Shown here one piece after another: positions 52,977 to 62,249 of a stretch of 64,000 nt of DNA. The notes under the pieces were generated by a model, which made no database searches, was not told where the DNA came from, and worked only from the letters and a program-made list of their open reading frames with translations. The position numbers and the translations under genes were made by a program. The number at the start of each line of letters is the position of its first letter. The stretch's first letter is position 1. Source of the DNA: Ulvibacterium sp965228935. Lineage in GTDB: Bacteria > Bacteroidota > Bacteroidia > Flavobacteriales > Flavobacteriaceae. The stretch lies in the NCBI RefSeq assembly GCF_965228935.1, contig NZ_OZ245846.1, forward strand, positions 4,402,001-4,466,000. The letters are read 5' to 3'.

Positions 52977-54365
52977 ATGTCACATAATGACACCATAATA
53001 GCCTTGGCAACCCCCTCCGGGGCCGGGGCCATTGCGATAATCCGTATTTCGGGGCCGACATCCATTGTCCTATCTTCCAAACACTTTCGCTCCGTTTCAG
53101 GGAAAGACCTGGCCGGGCAGAAAAGTCATACCATCCATTTGGGACATATCATGGATGGGGAAAGGGTTTTGGATGAAGTCTTGGTATCCGTATTTAAAAA
53201 TCCAAATTCCTATACCGGAGAGGATGTAATCGAGATTTCGTGTCACGGCTCACCGTATATCCAACAGGAAATCATTCAATTGTTCATTAGAAAAGGTTGC
53301 CGAATGGCACTGGCCGGGGAATTTACGTTACGTGCTTTTTTGAACGGAAAAATGGACCTTAGCCAAGCCGAGGCCGTTGCCGATCTTATTTCCTCCGAGA
53401 ACGAGGCCAGTCATCAAATCGCCATACAACAGATGCGCGGCGGCTTTAGCAATGAAATCAAAAAATTGCGCGAGGAGTTATTGAACTTCGCCTCCCTCAT
53501 AGAACTGGAATTGGACTTTTCCGAGGAAGATGTGGAATTTGCCAATAGAAATCAATTTAAGGATCTACTAAGCAGGATTCAACAGGTCTTAAAACGTTTG
53601 ATCGATTCGTTTGCCGTGGGCAATGTCCTTAAAAATGGGATTCCAGTAGCTATCGTAGGTGAACCGAATGTGGGTAAATCCACCCTCTTGAATGCATTGT
53701 TAAACGAAGAAAGGGCACTGGTATCGGAGATTCCCGGTACTACCCGGGATACCGTTGAGGACGAAATCAGTATAGGTGGAATCGGCTTCCGTTTTATCGA
53801 TACGGCTGGGATACGGCAGACCCAGGATGTGGTGGAAGGTATGGGCATTCAGCGGACATTTGAAAAGATAAATACGGCCCAGGTTATCCTGTACCTTATC
53901 TCTGCCGTTGAATTCGAGGAACAGGGAACAAGTTTCAAGTTGCAAATTGAAAAATTGCGGAACAAGTATTCCAGTACACCCTTGGTCTTGGTAGCCAATA
54001 AAGAGGATTTACTGGATGCGGAAGATAGTGCACAGATTAAAAAAGAGATTGGTGATGTACTTCTGCTATCCGCAAAAAATGGTGTTGGCGTTGAGGCATT
54101 AAGATCCAAACTCTTGGAATTTGTAAATACCGGGGCGTTGCGCAACAACGAGACCCTAGTAACCAACTCCCGTCATTACGACGCTCTTTTGAAGGCCTTG
54201 GAAGAAGTGGAAAAAGTACAACAAGGAATGGAAAATGGAATTTCGGGGGATCTGCTCGCTATTGATATCCGTCAGGCCCTATACCACTTTGGAGAGATTA
54301 CCGGTGAGATTTCCTCGGATGATCTATTAGGGAACATTTTTGCTAATTTTTGCATCGGGAAATGA
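52977..54365 (+). CDS. mnmE: tRNA uridine-5-carboxymethylaminomethyl modification GTPase
   Basis: A 462-residue GTPase taking ATG 52977 (MSHNDTIIALATPSGAGAIAIIRISG); an upstream TTG would add six residues. An N-terminal formyl-THF-binding domain (1-120) and a helical domain flank the G domain: GEPNVGKSTLLNALL near 229, GTTRDT, DTAGIR and ANKED. The C-terminus ends IFANFCIGK, with the Cys-x-Gly-Lys signature. With MnmG it modifies wobble uridine of certain tRNAs. It is complete and ordinary. Confidence 0.97.
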   Translation: MSHNDTIIALATPSGAGAIAIIRISGPTSIVLSSKHFRSVSGKDLAGQKSHTIHLGHIMDGERVLDEVLVSVFKNPNSYTGEDVIEISCHGSPYIQQEIIQLFIRKGCRMALAGEFTLRAFLNGKMDLSQAEAVADLISSENEASHQIAIQQMRGGFSNEIKKLREELLNFASLIELELDFSEEDVEFANRNQFKDLLSRIQQVLKRLIDSFAVGNVLKNGIPVAIVGEPNVGKSTLLNALLNEERALVSEIPGTTRDTVEDEISIGGIGFRFIDTAGIRQTQDVVEGMGIQRTFEKINTAQVILYLISAVEFEEQGTSFKLQIEKLRNKYSSTPLVLVANKEDLLDAEDSAQIKKEIGDVLLLSAKNGVGVEALRSKLLEFVNTGALRNNETLVTNSRHYDALLKALEEVEKVQQGMENGISGDLLAIDIRQALYHFGEITGEISSDDLLGNIFANFCIGK

Positions 54366-54591
54366 ATTCAACATACTTATTATCAGTTAGTTAATAAATT
54401 AACCATATATTAACATTACTCTCAAACATAAAAGGTTTTACCATTCTGTCAGCTATTGCCGGAATTTTTGATACGACCGTTGTTTTTGAAATTGCCCATA
54501 TCCGTGAAATATCTCTAACATGCCAATTATTCACCACTAAGTTCAAGATTGATTGGCCGACATCTATAGTATTTCTTATGATTAATTGAAG

Positions 54592-55038
54592 TTATAAGGC
54601 TTTTTTCTTAGCCAATAAAATATGGTCACAAACTAAAACCAACTCATCATGTTGGTTAAATATTTCAACATGTTCATTTACATGTCCTAATTCTGGTCTT
54701 TTAGATTCTTTTTTTTCACTGATCGTTACCACCACGCGGATAGTATCCCCAATATAAACAGGTTTCACAAAACGAAGGCGGTCATAGCCTTTAGAAAAAG
54801 CTTCTGGATTTATTTCGGTAGCTGTCATTCCTATACCAACTGCAAATGTTAACGTACCGTGTGCAATGCGTTGTTTAAAAGGTTGTGTTTTACACCATTC
54901 TGCATCCATATGATGCGGAAAGTAATCTCCTGTATGCCCTGCGTGCATCACAAAATCGGTTTCCGTAATTGTTCTGCCTAAGGTTTCGCGTTTGCTGCCC
55001 AATTTATAATCTTCATAAAATCTTGATTTAATGTGCAT
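54592..55038 (-). CDS. MaoC-family (R)-hydratase/dehydratase
   Basis: A 148-residue single hot-dog domain. The motif TGDYFPHHMDAEWCKTQPF contains Asp38 and His43, spaced as the catalytic pair of hydratase-2 enzymes (GDxNPxH), although the usual Asn is Phe40. RIAHGTLTFAVGIGM follows. It would hydrate or dehydrate a CoA thioester, probably a branched or dicarboxylic one, as do itaconyl- and mesaconyl-CoA hydratases; the substrate cannot be told from sequence. It is the last gene of the leftward catabolic cluster, 16 bases after the SDR gene. Confidence 0.88.
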   Translation of the reverse strand: MHIKSRFYEDYKLGSKRETLGRTITETDFVMHAGHTGDYFPHHMDAEWCKTQPFKQRIAHGTLTFAVGIGMTATEINPEAFSKGYDRLRFVKPVYIGDTIRVVVTISEKKESKRPELGHVNEHVEIFNQHDELVLVCDHILLAKKKAL

Positions 55039-55054
55039 TGTATTCTTTTTTTAA

Positions 55055-55825
55055 TTATCTACCCATCCAACCACCATCGACAAGAACTATGGAACCATTC
55101 ATATACTCAGAGGCATCTGAAGCTAAAAAGACTGTTGGCCCTGCAAAATCTTCGGGCTTGCCCCATCTGCCGGCTGGTATTCTTGATAATATCGATTCTG
55201 CTCTCACAGGGTCATTTCTTAGGGCCTCGGTGTTATCGGTTGCAATATAGCCCGGCGCAATAGCATTTACATTTACACCTTTTCCCGCCCACTCGTTTGA
55301 AAAGGCCATGGTCATTTGTCCGATAGCGCCTTTACTTGCGGAATAGCCAGGAACAGTAATCCCTCCTTGGAACGTTAACAATGATGCTGTGAAAACAATT
55401 TTTCCAGATTCCCTTTTTACCATTTCCTTACCTATCTCCCTGGTTAAGATGAACTGCGCGTTTTGGTTTACCTCGATTACCTTGTCCCACATGTCATCTG
55501 GATGCTCAACCGCCGGTGCCCTTAAAATAGTGCCTGCGTTGTTTACCAAAATATCAATCTGTGGATGGTCTTCCTTTACAGCCTTGATGAATTTGTACAA
55601 TGATTTTCTATCGGAAAAATCACATTGGTAAGCAAAAAAGTTTTTATCCAACGCCTGTACTTTTCTTTCAACATCACTACCGCTTAACTCCAGTGATGCC
55701 GAAACGCCAATAATATTAGCTCCGGCTTCTGCCAAACCTATAGCCATAGCCTTACCTATACCCCTTTTACAACCCGTTACCAAAGCAGTTTTTCCTTCTA
55801 AACTGAATGTTTTTAAAATACTCAT
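55055..55825 (-). CDS. Short-chain dehydrogenase, KduD-like
   Basis: A 256-residue classical SDR: VTGCKRGIGKAMAIG (cofactor), NNAG, active-site Ser in TASLLTFQGG and YSASKGAIGQ (Tyr and Lys), and the end PAGRWGKPEDFAGPTVFLAS, then YMNGSIVLVDGGWMGR. Overall it is most like 2-deoxy-D-gluconate 3-dehydrogenase / KduD enzymes, which oxidise keto-deoxy sugar acids with NAD. It sits between a zinc-type dehydrogenase and a MaoC gene in the cluster. The exact substrate is unknown. Confidence 0.88.
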   Translation of the reverse strand: MSILKTFSLEGKTALVTGCKRGIGKAMAIGLAEAGANIIGVSASLELSGSDVERKVQALDKNFFAYQCDFSDRKSLYKFIKAVKEDHPQIDILVNNAGTILRAPAVEHPDDMWDKVIEVNQNAQFILTREIGKEMVKRESGKIVFTASLLTFQGGITVPGYSASKGAIGQMTMAFSNEWAGKGVNVNAIAPGYIATDNTEALRNDPVRAESILSRIPAGRWGKPEDFAGPTVFLASDASEYMNGSIVLVDGGWMGR

Positions 55826-55953
55826 TTTTGTAATTTGATTTTGGTGATCAGTTACTGGTTTTTGGCTTAGCCCTGTCTTAATACGATTGGTTTTTCTTAG
55901 GCAAGGTCAAGTGGTTTACAACTAGCCATCAATAAATAACTGATAATTATTAT

Positions 55954-56970
55954 TTACAATGAACAGTCCATTAGCACCTTCATGCCGTCTGGATTGTTAT
56001 CTATACTTTCAAATACCTGTTGAATATTACTTAATGGCTGCACATCCGTTATCATATCTTCGAAAGGCAGTCCGTTAGCTGTGATCAATCCAATTGATTT
56101 TTCGTAATCTTCTTTTTCGTACACTCGTGCTCCTATCAATTTTAATTCTTTCCAGAAGAATTTAAATAAATCGACCGGCTTTTTTTCTCCATGGATAGCT
56201 ACCATCAAAATTCGACCTCTAATACCGGCTATTTCGGTCATAATATCCAATGTTGCCTGTACGCCCGCTACTTCAAAAACAACATCGGCTAAACGTCCCG
56301 CGGTTTTCTCCCTTACATAATCCACCAAATCAATTTGCATTGGACTTACTGCATCCAATCCCATGGCTTTAGCTTTGGCAATACGTTTTTCATTCACTTC
56401 AGAAACAACAACATTAGCCCCAACTTCTTTAGCTACCATAGCCACTAGTAATCCTATAGGCCCACCTCCTAAAACAACGGCGGTTTCTCCGGCCACCAAC
56501 CCGCTTAAGCGCACATCATGTGTTGCTACGGACAAAGGCTCAATTAGCGCTGCCAATTTTAAATCGGTATTTTCTTTTAACTTATGTAGCGTAAATGCCG
56601 GTACGTTCCAGTATTGCTGCATAGATCCTGGAGTATCAATGCCCATGAAGTTCAGTTCCTCACAAATGTGATTGAAGCCTTTATCCGATGGTTTTGCTTT
56701 TCTATCGTCCAATGGCCGTACTACAACCTTGTCACCAACAGAAAACCCAGTGACATGGGCGCCTATGGAGTCTATTGTTCCCGACATTTCATGACCGATG
56801 GTTTGTGGCATTGCCACGCGTTTGTCCATCATACCATGATAAATATGCACGTCTGTTCCACAAACGCCGGAATAGGCAACCTTTATCCGCACTTCTCCTG
56901 GCTGTGGTGCTTCAACTTCTTTTTCGATTACATTAAACGTTTTGTTTCCTTCGTACAAAGTTGCTATCAT
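55954..56970 (-). CDS. Zinc-type medium-chain dehydrogenase
   Basis: A 338-residue MDR enzyme: GVCGTDVHIYHGMMDKRVAMPQTIGHEMSG gives the catalytic-zinc Cys and His-Glu, and GGGPIGLLVAMVAKEVGANVVVSEV the NAD-binding site. It resembles threonine or sorbitol dehydrogenases. Odd: the usual four-cysteine structural zinc loop is gone; that stretch reads VRPLDDRKAKPSDKGFNHIC with a single Cys. It would oxidise a polyol or sugar in this pathway. It starts 14 bases after the Gfo/Idh gene stop; 128 bases separate it from the SDR. Confidence 0.9.
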   Translation of the reverse strand: MIATLYEGNKTFNVIEKEVEAPQPGEVRIKVAYSGVCGTDVHIYHGMMDKRVAMPQTIGHEMSGTIDSIGAHVTGFSVGDKVVVRPLDDRKAKPSDKGFNHICEELNFMGIDTPGSMQQYWNVPAFTLHKLKENTDLKLAALIEPLSVATHDVRLSGLVAGETAVVLGGGPIGLLVAMVAKEVGANVVVSEVNEKRIAKAKAMGLDAVSPMQIDLVDYVREKTAGRLADVVFEVAGVQATLDIMTEIAGIRGRILMVAIHGEKKPVDLFKFFWKELKLIGARVYEKEDYEKSIGLITANGLPFEDMITDVQPLSNIQQVFESIDNNPDGMKVLMDCSL

Positions 56971-56984
56971 GATAAATGTGTTTA

Positions 56985-58055
56985 TTAAATGTTATAATTT
57001 GGGGCTACGCCTCCTTCATTATTAGATTTATATGCTGCTTCGACTATCGCCATAGAGTGCACAACATCTTCGACACTTGTTGGGAGCACTTCAGAAGAAC
57101 CTTCAACATATCGCATTAAAGAAGCCATTGTTCCAACAAAAGCATCTGGAAACCAAGAACCCTCTAAATCAACTTCTACCCATTTAAGGTCCTCACCCTC
57201 TTTTACAATGCAATATTGAAATAAATCCGGCTTTCCATTCGGGTAATCTAAAAGCAAACCTATCCTCGCTTTTACAGCCCCTTTGGTACCCTCCCATTTC
57301 ACAAAGCTCTCTTGATTCTTTTCTCCAAAATTATGGTCGTGATTGGTATTGATAATAGCTCGCATGGCGTCATTATAATCCATAATCGTTGTTGTACGTG
57401 TTGACGACATTGGCTTCCCCGGGTTTTTCAACGTTTTTGAATACACCTTCCTTGGATTCCCTAAAAATGATCGTATCAAATCAATGTAATGTATACTATG
57501 CTGTTGAATTTCCAATCTAGGATGATTAACCACATTCGGGAAGTATTCCCATGGTGTATAAGTGGTTAATCGCACTTCAAAATCATATAGCTCACCGATC
57601 AATCCTTTATCGATTAAGTATTTTGCAGCCATAACGTAAGGTGCAAAACGCATTTGGCAATTAATAGCTGCTTTGAGTTTTTTTCTACGACAAACCTCTA
57701 AAATTTCTAAAGTTTGCCCATAATAATCGCCCATTGGTTTTTGAATTAATACCGCAGCTTTATCAGGTAATAGTTCTAAGGTTGCCACAAACTGATTTGG
57801 CATCAATGTAAGATCAAAAACCACGTTCTCCGGAGCAGCGGCGACCAGGTCTTCCACAGTGTCATAAACATTGGGAATATCGAATGTCACTGCTAAATCT
57901 TCTGCGCTTTGTTTGGTTCTATTCGTAATCCCTTCAACTGTAAAACCTGCATTTTTATATGCGGGCAAATGCGCATCCCTTACAATTCCTCCTGCTCCAA
58001 TAATATAAATTGGGCGTTTCTCTTTAGGTAATTCTGGTTTATAGATTAATTCCAA
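56985..58055 (-). CDS. Gfo/Idh/MocA-family oxidoreductase
   Basis: A 356-residue NAD(P)-dependent dehydrogenase. The N-terminal Rossmann fold begins YIIGAGGIVRDAHLPAYKNAG (18-38), with the family motif as IQKPMGD (about 134-140, usually EKP). The C-terminal alpha/beta domain has EVRLTTYTPWEYFPNV and QQHSIHYIDLIRSFLG. The family oxidises or epimerises sugars, often via a 3-keto form. Its start overlaps the end of the SBP gene by 10 bases, so they are translationally linked. Confidence 0.9.
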   Translation of the reverse strand: MELIYKPELPKEKRPIYIIGAGGIVRDAHLPAYKNAGFTVEGITNRTKQSAEDLAVTFDIPNVYDTVEDLVAAAPENVVFDLTLMPNQFVATLELLPDKAAVLIQKPMGDYYGQTLEILEVCRRKKLKAAINCQMRFAPYVMAAKYLIDKGLIGELYDFEVRLTTYTPWEYFPNVVNHPRLEIQQHSIHYIDLIRSFLGNPRKVYSKTLKNPGKPMSSTRTTTIMDYNDAMRAIINTNHDHNFGEKNQESFVKWEGTKGAVKARIGLLLDYPNGKPDLFQYCIVKEGEDLKWVEVDLEGSWFPDAFVGTMASLMRYVEGSSEVLPTSVEDVVHSMAIVEAAYKSNNEGGVAPNYNI

Positions 58056-59296
58056 TAGTTTGAACTTTCTATGTTATCAATTTCATTTTGTGCTTCATCT
58101 GCTATGATCGTAATATCTTCTGAAGTATTGATCACTTTTAGCACTAATTGGTCTATAACATCTGCAATAACCGACCAATTACTTTTTCTAGGTAATGTGC
58201 GTGTATTTTTATGTAGTACCTCTAACTTGTGATAGTAGGGTACTGATTGGTTGACCTCAGCATCAATCCAGGTAGACGCCCTACAACCAATAGCGCCCTC
58301 TAAAGTCACCAACTTATCATTTTTAGCATTCACTGCATATCTAATAAAATCGTATGCGATATCCTTTTTAGAACACCCTCCCCCGATAACATACATCCAA
58401 TACGCATTTAAGGATGTTCCCTCCGCATTGGGCCCTGCCGGTATATTGGCAATATCAACCTTACCCTTTACTTTAGAGTCTTCAATAAACTCACACATCG
58501 AAGCAAAACCAAACCAATTTACCATCATAGCCAAATTACCATTGGCAAACGCCATCCCAGATTTTACCGAATCAAAATTGCGAGAATCCGGATGAATGGC
58601 ATTTGTATTTTTCAACGCTTCCCTGTAAAACGTCATACCTGCTATGGCTTCGTCAGTATTGATTTTTATCTTCCCATTGGTATCAAATAGTTCCCCACCA
58701 CGTGTCCATAGTTGCAAACAGAAATCAAAAACCGTATTATGTCCGTCTGGATATGCGGCAAAAGTAGTTCCATAAAGATCGTTTTCAGGTCTGTTAAAAA
58801 ATTCGGCTACTTCTATTAAATCGTCCCAGGTTTTTGGAATTTCCAAAGCTTTACCATACTTGTTTCGAAAGTTTAATTGTTCTTCTTCTGAGTTAAATAA
58901 ATCTTTTCTATAAATTAAACATTCGGGGCCGTCATGAAAGGGTAATGCAACGGTTTTTCCTTCAAATTCTTGCATAGATAAAAGTGAACGAGACCATCCA
59001 CTAGGAAAATCTTGTGGAGGATTTTTTTGAATATAGTGTGTTAAGTCTTCTATTGAATTTGTTGCATAGGCTTCGGCAATCCAATCCGTGTTTATTAAGG
59101 CAACGTCCCAAAGCCCATTTTTTAATCCTTCTTCCTTTAAAATAGTGTTGTATAAGGGATGCAAATCCAAAGGCACCGCTTCAAATTTTAAGTTGCAACC
59201 TGTTTCTTCACAAAATGACGTCCAAATTTTAGCAATTGCAGATTCAAAAGCATCAAATTTACGTACCGCAATTCTAAATGTATTTGTTTTCATCAT
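58046..59296 (-). CDS. Solute-binding-protein homologue without signal peptide (SBP-B)
   Basis: A 416-residue family 1 extracellular solute-binding fold: WDVALINTDWIAEAY, GKTVALPFHDGPECLIYRKDLF (about 114-135), PKTWDDLIEVAEFF, FANGNLAMMVNWFGF and GGGCSKKDIAYDFIRYAV. Yet the start, MMKTNTFRIAVRKFDAFESAIAKIW, goes straight into the fold with no signal or lipobox. No ABC permease or ATPase is in the cluster. The gene overlaps its upstream CoA transferase by 4 bases and the next Gfo/Idh gene by 10. A cytoplasmic role, as ligand carrier, sensor or enzyme subunit, is therefore more likely than transport. Confidence 0.8.
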   Translation of the reverse strand: MMKTNTFRIAVRKFDAFESAIAKIWTSFCEETGCNLKFEAVPLDLHPLYNTILKEEGLKNGLWDVALINTDWIAEAYATNSIEDLTHYIQKNPPQDFPSGWSRSLLSMQEFEGKTVALPFHDGPECLIYRKDLFNSEEEQLNFRNKYGKALEIPKTWDDLIEVAEFFNRPENDLYGTTFAAYPDGHNTVFDFCLQLWTRGGELFDTNGKIKINTDEAIAGMTFYREALKNTNAIHPDSRNFDSVKSGMAFANGNLAMMVNWFGFASMCEFIEDSKVKGKVDIANIPAGPNAEGTSLNAYWMYVIGGGCSKKDIAYDFIRYAVNAKNDKLVTLEGAIGCRASTWIDAEVNQSVPYYHKLEVLHKNTRTLPRKSNWSVIADVIDQLVLKVINTSEDITIIADEAQNEIDNIESSNYWN

Positions 59297-60438
59297 TCTA
59301 AAACTAACTCATTTACAATCGATTGTGTATGCTCTCCTAGATTTGGTGAGCCTAAAGCGGAGGTTAGTAATTCACCATCAATTTTTATAGGGCAACGAGT
59401 AGTCTCATATTCAAAACCATCGCCCATTATTACCTTTTGAATCATGTTTAGGGCTTTAAAGCCGTCATGTTCAAAAAGAGTGTCCCAATCCATCACCTCA
59501 GCACACCAAATATCTGCCGGTTCTAGTATCGATAACCATTTCTCCGTAGTATCTGTTCTTAAATGATTCGCTAAAATTGTTTTGATTTCATCTCGTTGCG
59601 TAAACCAACTAGCTACTTCAGTATAACCCATTAAAGCATTGCAACCCAACAATTCGCCTAAAAATGGAATCTCTCCCATAGCCAGCGCTAAATATCCATT
59701 ACCAGTTTTATACACCCCGTATGGAGCTCCTAAATAAGCGTGTGCATTGTTACTTGCAGTACGTTCTGTAGGCTGCCCTCCATCATGATAAAAAGTGGTT
59801 ATCGTTTCAAATTGAAAATCTAAAATAGACTCCAACATACTTACCGAAACTTTTGTTCCTTTACCGGTTTTAGTCTTCTTAACCAAAGCTGCCAAAATAC
59901 CTTGTGCCAAATGGGAACCCGATAAGATATCAACGATAGCCAAGCCCATGGGTACCGGGCCACTGCCTGCATTACCGCTTAGCCATGCTAAACCGGATAA
60001 TGATTGCACCAATAGATCTTGTCCAGGCTTTGATTTCCAAGGACCTTCCGTGCCATACCCTGAAATATCCCCATAAACAATTTCAGGATTAACTTTTCGA
60101 ACCGATTCATAATCGAAGCCTAAACGCTCAATTACACCTGGCCTAAAATTATGAACCATTACATCGGCCCTCTCAACAAGTTTTAAGACACGTTGTTTGT
60201 CAGTATCGATTTTCAAATCTGCCTCAAAACTTTCTTTATTTCTGTTTATAGCCCTAAACACTGATGACTCTTCATTTAATATAACATTTGAAACATACAA
60301 TTGACGACAAATATCACCCGTCTTTGGCCGTTCAACTTTTATTACACGTGCGCCTAAATCTGCCAATCTTAAGGTAGCAGATGGTGCCGATAAAAATTGA
60401 CTTAAATCTATAATCAATATATCTTTTAATGGTTTCAT
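59293..60438 (-). CDS. CaiB/BaiF (family III) CoA transferase B
   Basis: A 381-residue family III CoA transferase. It starts MKPLKDILIIDLSQFLSAPSATLRLADLGARVIKVERP, with the catalytic aspartate Asp141 in KPGQDLLVQSLSG. NFRPGVIERLGFDY and GYGTEGPW are further signatures. It would move CoA between two carboxylic acids through an Asp-CoA intermediate. It is a paralogue of the enzyme at 61103, with the same key segments. Its stop overlaps the SBP-B start (ATGA). It follows the MaoC gene by 147 bases. Confidence 0.92.
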   Translation of the reverse strand: MKPLKDILIIDLSQFLSAPSATLRLADLGARVIKVERPKTGDICRQLYVSNVILNEESSVFRAINRNKESFEADLKIDTDKQRVLKLVERADVMVHNFRPGVIERLGFDYESVRKVNPEIVYGDISGYGTEGPWKSKPGQDLLVQSLSGLAWLSGNAGSGPVPMGLAIVDILSGSHLAQGILAALVKKTKTGKGTKVSVSMLESILDFQFETITTFYHDGGQPTERTASNNAHAYLGAPYGVYKTGNGYLALAMGEIPFLGELLGCNALMGYTEVASWFTQRDEIKTILANHLRTDTTEKWLSILEPADIWCAEVMDWDTLFEHDGFKALNMIQKVIMGDGFEYETTRCPIKIDGELLTSALGSPNLGEHTQSIVNELVLE

Positions 60439-60585
60439 TATTTATTGATTCATCTCCAATTTTATGAGATTAAAAGTAATAGGGCCTATGTTCGCTTCAA
60501 CCTAATTTATTTCACGAATAGGTGTGTTGATTTTAATAAACATTCCAAGTTTTAATCTGAACAGATGCGAGCTTGTTTATTAAAT

Positions 60586-61089
60586 TCATTTTTTAAAATT
60601 TTCCGAATTTCTATATTTTACGGTCTGCAAATGTTCGCAATAAAGCACCAATTCCCCTGGATGTTTGTATACCTCGTAGCTTACTGTTATCAAGCCCATT
60701 TCATCATACTTTGGTGTTTTATTTAAATGAGTACGAATGGTATATATAGTATCGCCTATGTAAACAGGTTTTATAAACCTTAATCTATCATAGCCATAAC
60801 TAAAAGTATTTACATTATTGTTTGCCATAAGGCCTAAACCCAAACTAAAGACCATAGCACCGGCAACCAGCCGTTTTTCAAAGAGTCCTTCTTCTTTTGC
60901 AAAAACTTGGTCCCCTACATAAGGATGCATATCCAGTACCAGGCTATTGAACAGCATCGCTTCTCCTTCCGAAATTGTGCGTTTGATCGAACGGTCTTTT
61001 TGTCCGATCTTAAAATCTTCGTACATCCATGTTTCAGTATTATAGACCGGGACGTCTTTGTGTTTCTCTAAAGGTGTATTTTCCGGCAT
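60586..61089 (-). CDS. MaoC-fold protein with altered active site
   Basis: About 167 residues from ATG 61089 (MPENTPLEKHKDVPVYN), 13 bases after the CoA transferase stop. It has a hot-dog fold like the MaoC gene at 54592 and shares SYGYDRLRFIKPVYIGDTI with it. At the catalytic site it reads LDMHPYVGDQVF: Asp53 is kept but the position of the catalytic His is Val58. It may be inactive, a structural partner, or use His55. It probably works on the CoA thioester made by the flanking transferases. Confidence 0.8.
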   Translation of the reverse strand: MPENTPLEKHKDVPVYNTETWMYEDFKIGQKDRSIKRTISEGEAMLFNSLVLDMHPYVGDQVFAKEEGLFEKRLVAGAMVFSLGLGLMANNNVNTFSYGYDRLRFIKPVYIGDTIYTIRTHLNKTPKYDEMGLITVSYEVYKHPGELVLYCEHLQTVKYRNSENFKK

Positions 61090-61102
61090 AATATTACTTT
61101 TT

Positions 61103-62245
61103 TCAAATGTTGAATTCCTTGATAATAGCTTCTGTATCCTCACCTACCTTAGGTGCCGGTCTGTTGTCGTATATGCATTCGTCATTCAGTTTTATAGGGC
61201 ATCGTGTGGTGTGTACTTGTTCTTCTGACTTTAATCGTATTTTTTGATCCATTTTTAACACCTTATAGGCTTCATGTTCCAATAAAGTTTTATAATTGTA
61301 AACATCGGAACACCAGATACCTTCAGCTTCTAACATTGTTAACCATTCAGACGTATTTTTCTGAATTAGTAAGAATCTTAAAATATCCATGATTTCGTCG
61401 CGTTTGGTAAACCATGAATCCGAATTCGTATAAACACTTAATTCATCACAGTCTAAAACTTCACCTAATTTTAACAATGAACCCATTGCTATGGACATGT
61501 AACCGTCTTTAGTCTTATATACTCCATAAGGAGCTGCTAAATAGGCATGTGCCGATCCCTTTTTAGCTCTTTTAGGTAATTGATTTCCATCATTTAAGTA
61601 CGTGGTTATTACTTCAAACTGAAAATCTATCATAGACTCCAACAAACTAACTTCAACCAAAGAACCTTTGTTGGTTTTGCCTTTTTTAATGATAGCCGCC
61701 AAGATTCCGTGAACCAAATGTGACCCTGTAATAAGATCGGCAGTTGCCAATCCCATAGGCACGGGTCCATCCCCTTTATTCCCTGTAAGATTTACTAACC
61801 CGGACATGCACTGTACCAATAGGTCCTGCCCCGGTTTTTTAGCCCAGGGGCCTTCGGTACCGTAGCCCGTAATTGTTGCATAAACCAGTTTTGGGTTTAT
61901 CGCTTGAACCGTCCTATAATCCAACCCTATTTTTTCCATCACTCCTGGGCGGAAATTATGTGTCATAACATCAGCTTTCGCTATCAATTTTTTAACACGA
62001 TTCAAATCTTCCGCATCTTTCAAATTAGCGGCATAAGATTCTTTATTTCTATTCACTGTATGAAAAACTAAACTACTGCCATTAACAAAAAGGTTTTTAA
62101 TCGCTATTTGGCGCCCACCTTCTCCATGAATAGGACGCTCAATTTTTATAACTCTTGCGCCTAAATCTGCTAAACGTAATCCTGCGGATGGTCCTGCCAT
62201 AAATTGGCAAAATTCTAATACCAGTATCCCGTCCAATGGTTTCAT
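61103..62245 (-). CDS. CaiB/BaiF (family III) CoA transferase A
   Basis: A 380-residue family III CoA transferase. It starts MKPLDGILVLEFCQFMAGPSAGLRLADLGARVIKIERP, with Asp141 in KPGQDLLVQCMSG as the catalytic residue. VMTHNFRPGVMEKIGLDY and GNKGDGPVPMGLATADL are further family segments. It is clearly a paralogue of CoA transferase B (59293-60438), probably from an old duplication within the cluster. It starts four bases after the SBP-A stop. Confidence 0.92.
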   Translation of the reverse strand: MKPLDGILVLEFCQFMAGPSAGLRLADLGARVIKIERPIHGEGGRQIAIKNLFVNGSSLVFHTVNRNKESYAANLKDAEDLNRVKKLIAKADVMTHNFRPGVMEKIGLDYRTVQAINPKLVYATITGYGTEGPWAKKPGQDLLVQCMSGLVNLTGNKGDGPVPMGLATADLITGSHLVHGILAAIIKKGKTNKGSLVEVSLLESMIDFQFEVITTYLNDGNQLPKRAKKGSAHAYLAAPYGVYKTKDGYMSIAMGSLLKLGEVLDCDELSVYTNSDSWFTKRDEIMDILRFLLIQKNTSEWLTMLEAEGIWCSDVYNYKTLLEHEAYKVLKMDQKIRLKSEEQVHTTRCPIKLNDECIYDNRPAPKVGEDTEAIIKEFNI

Positions 62246-62249
62246 TGGT

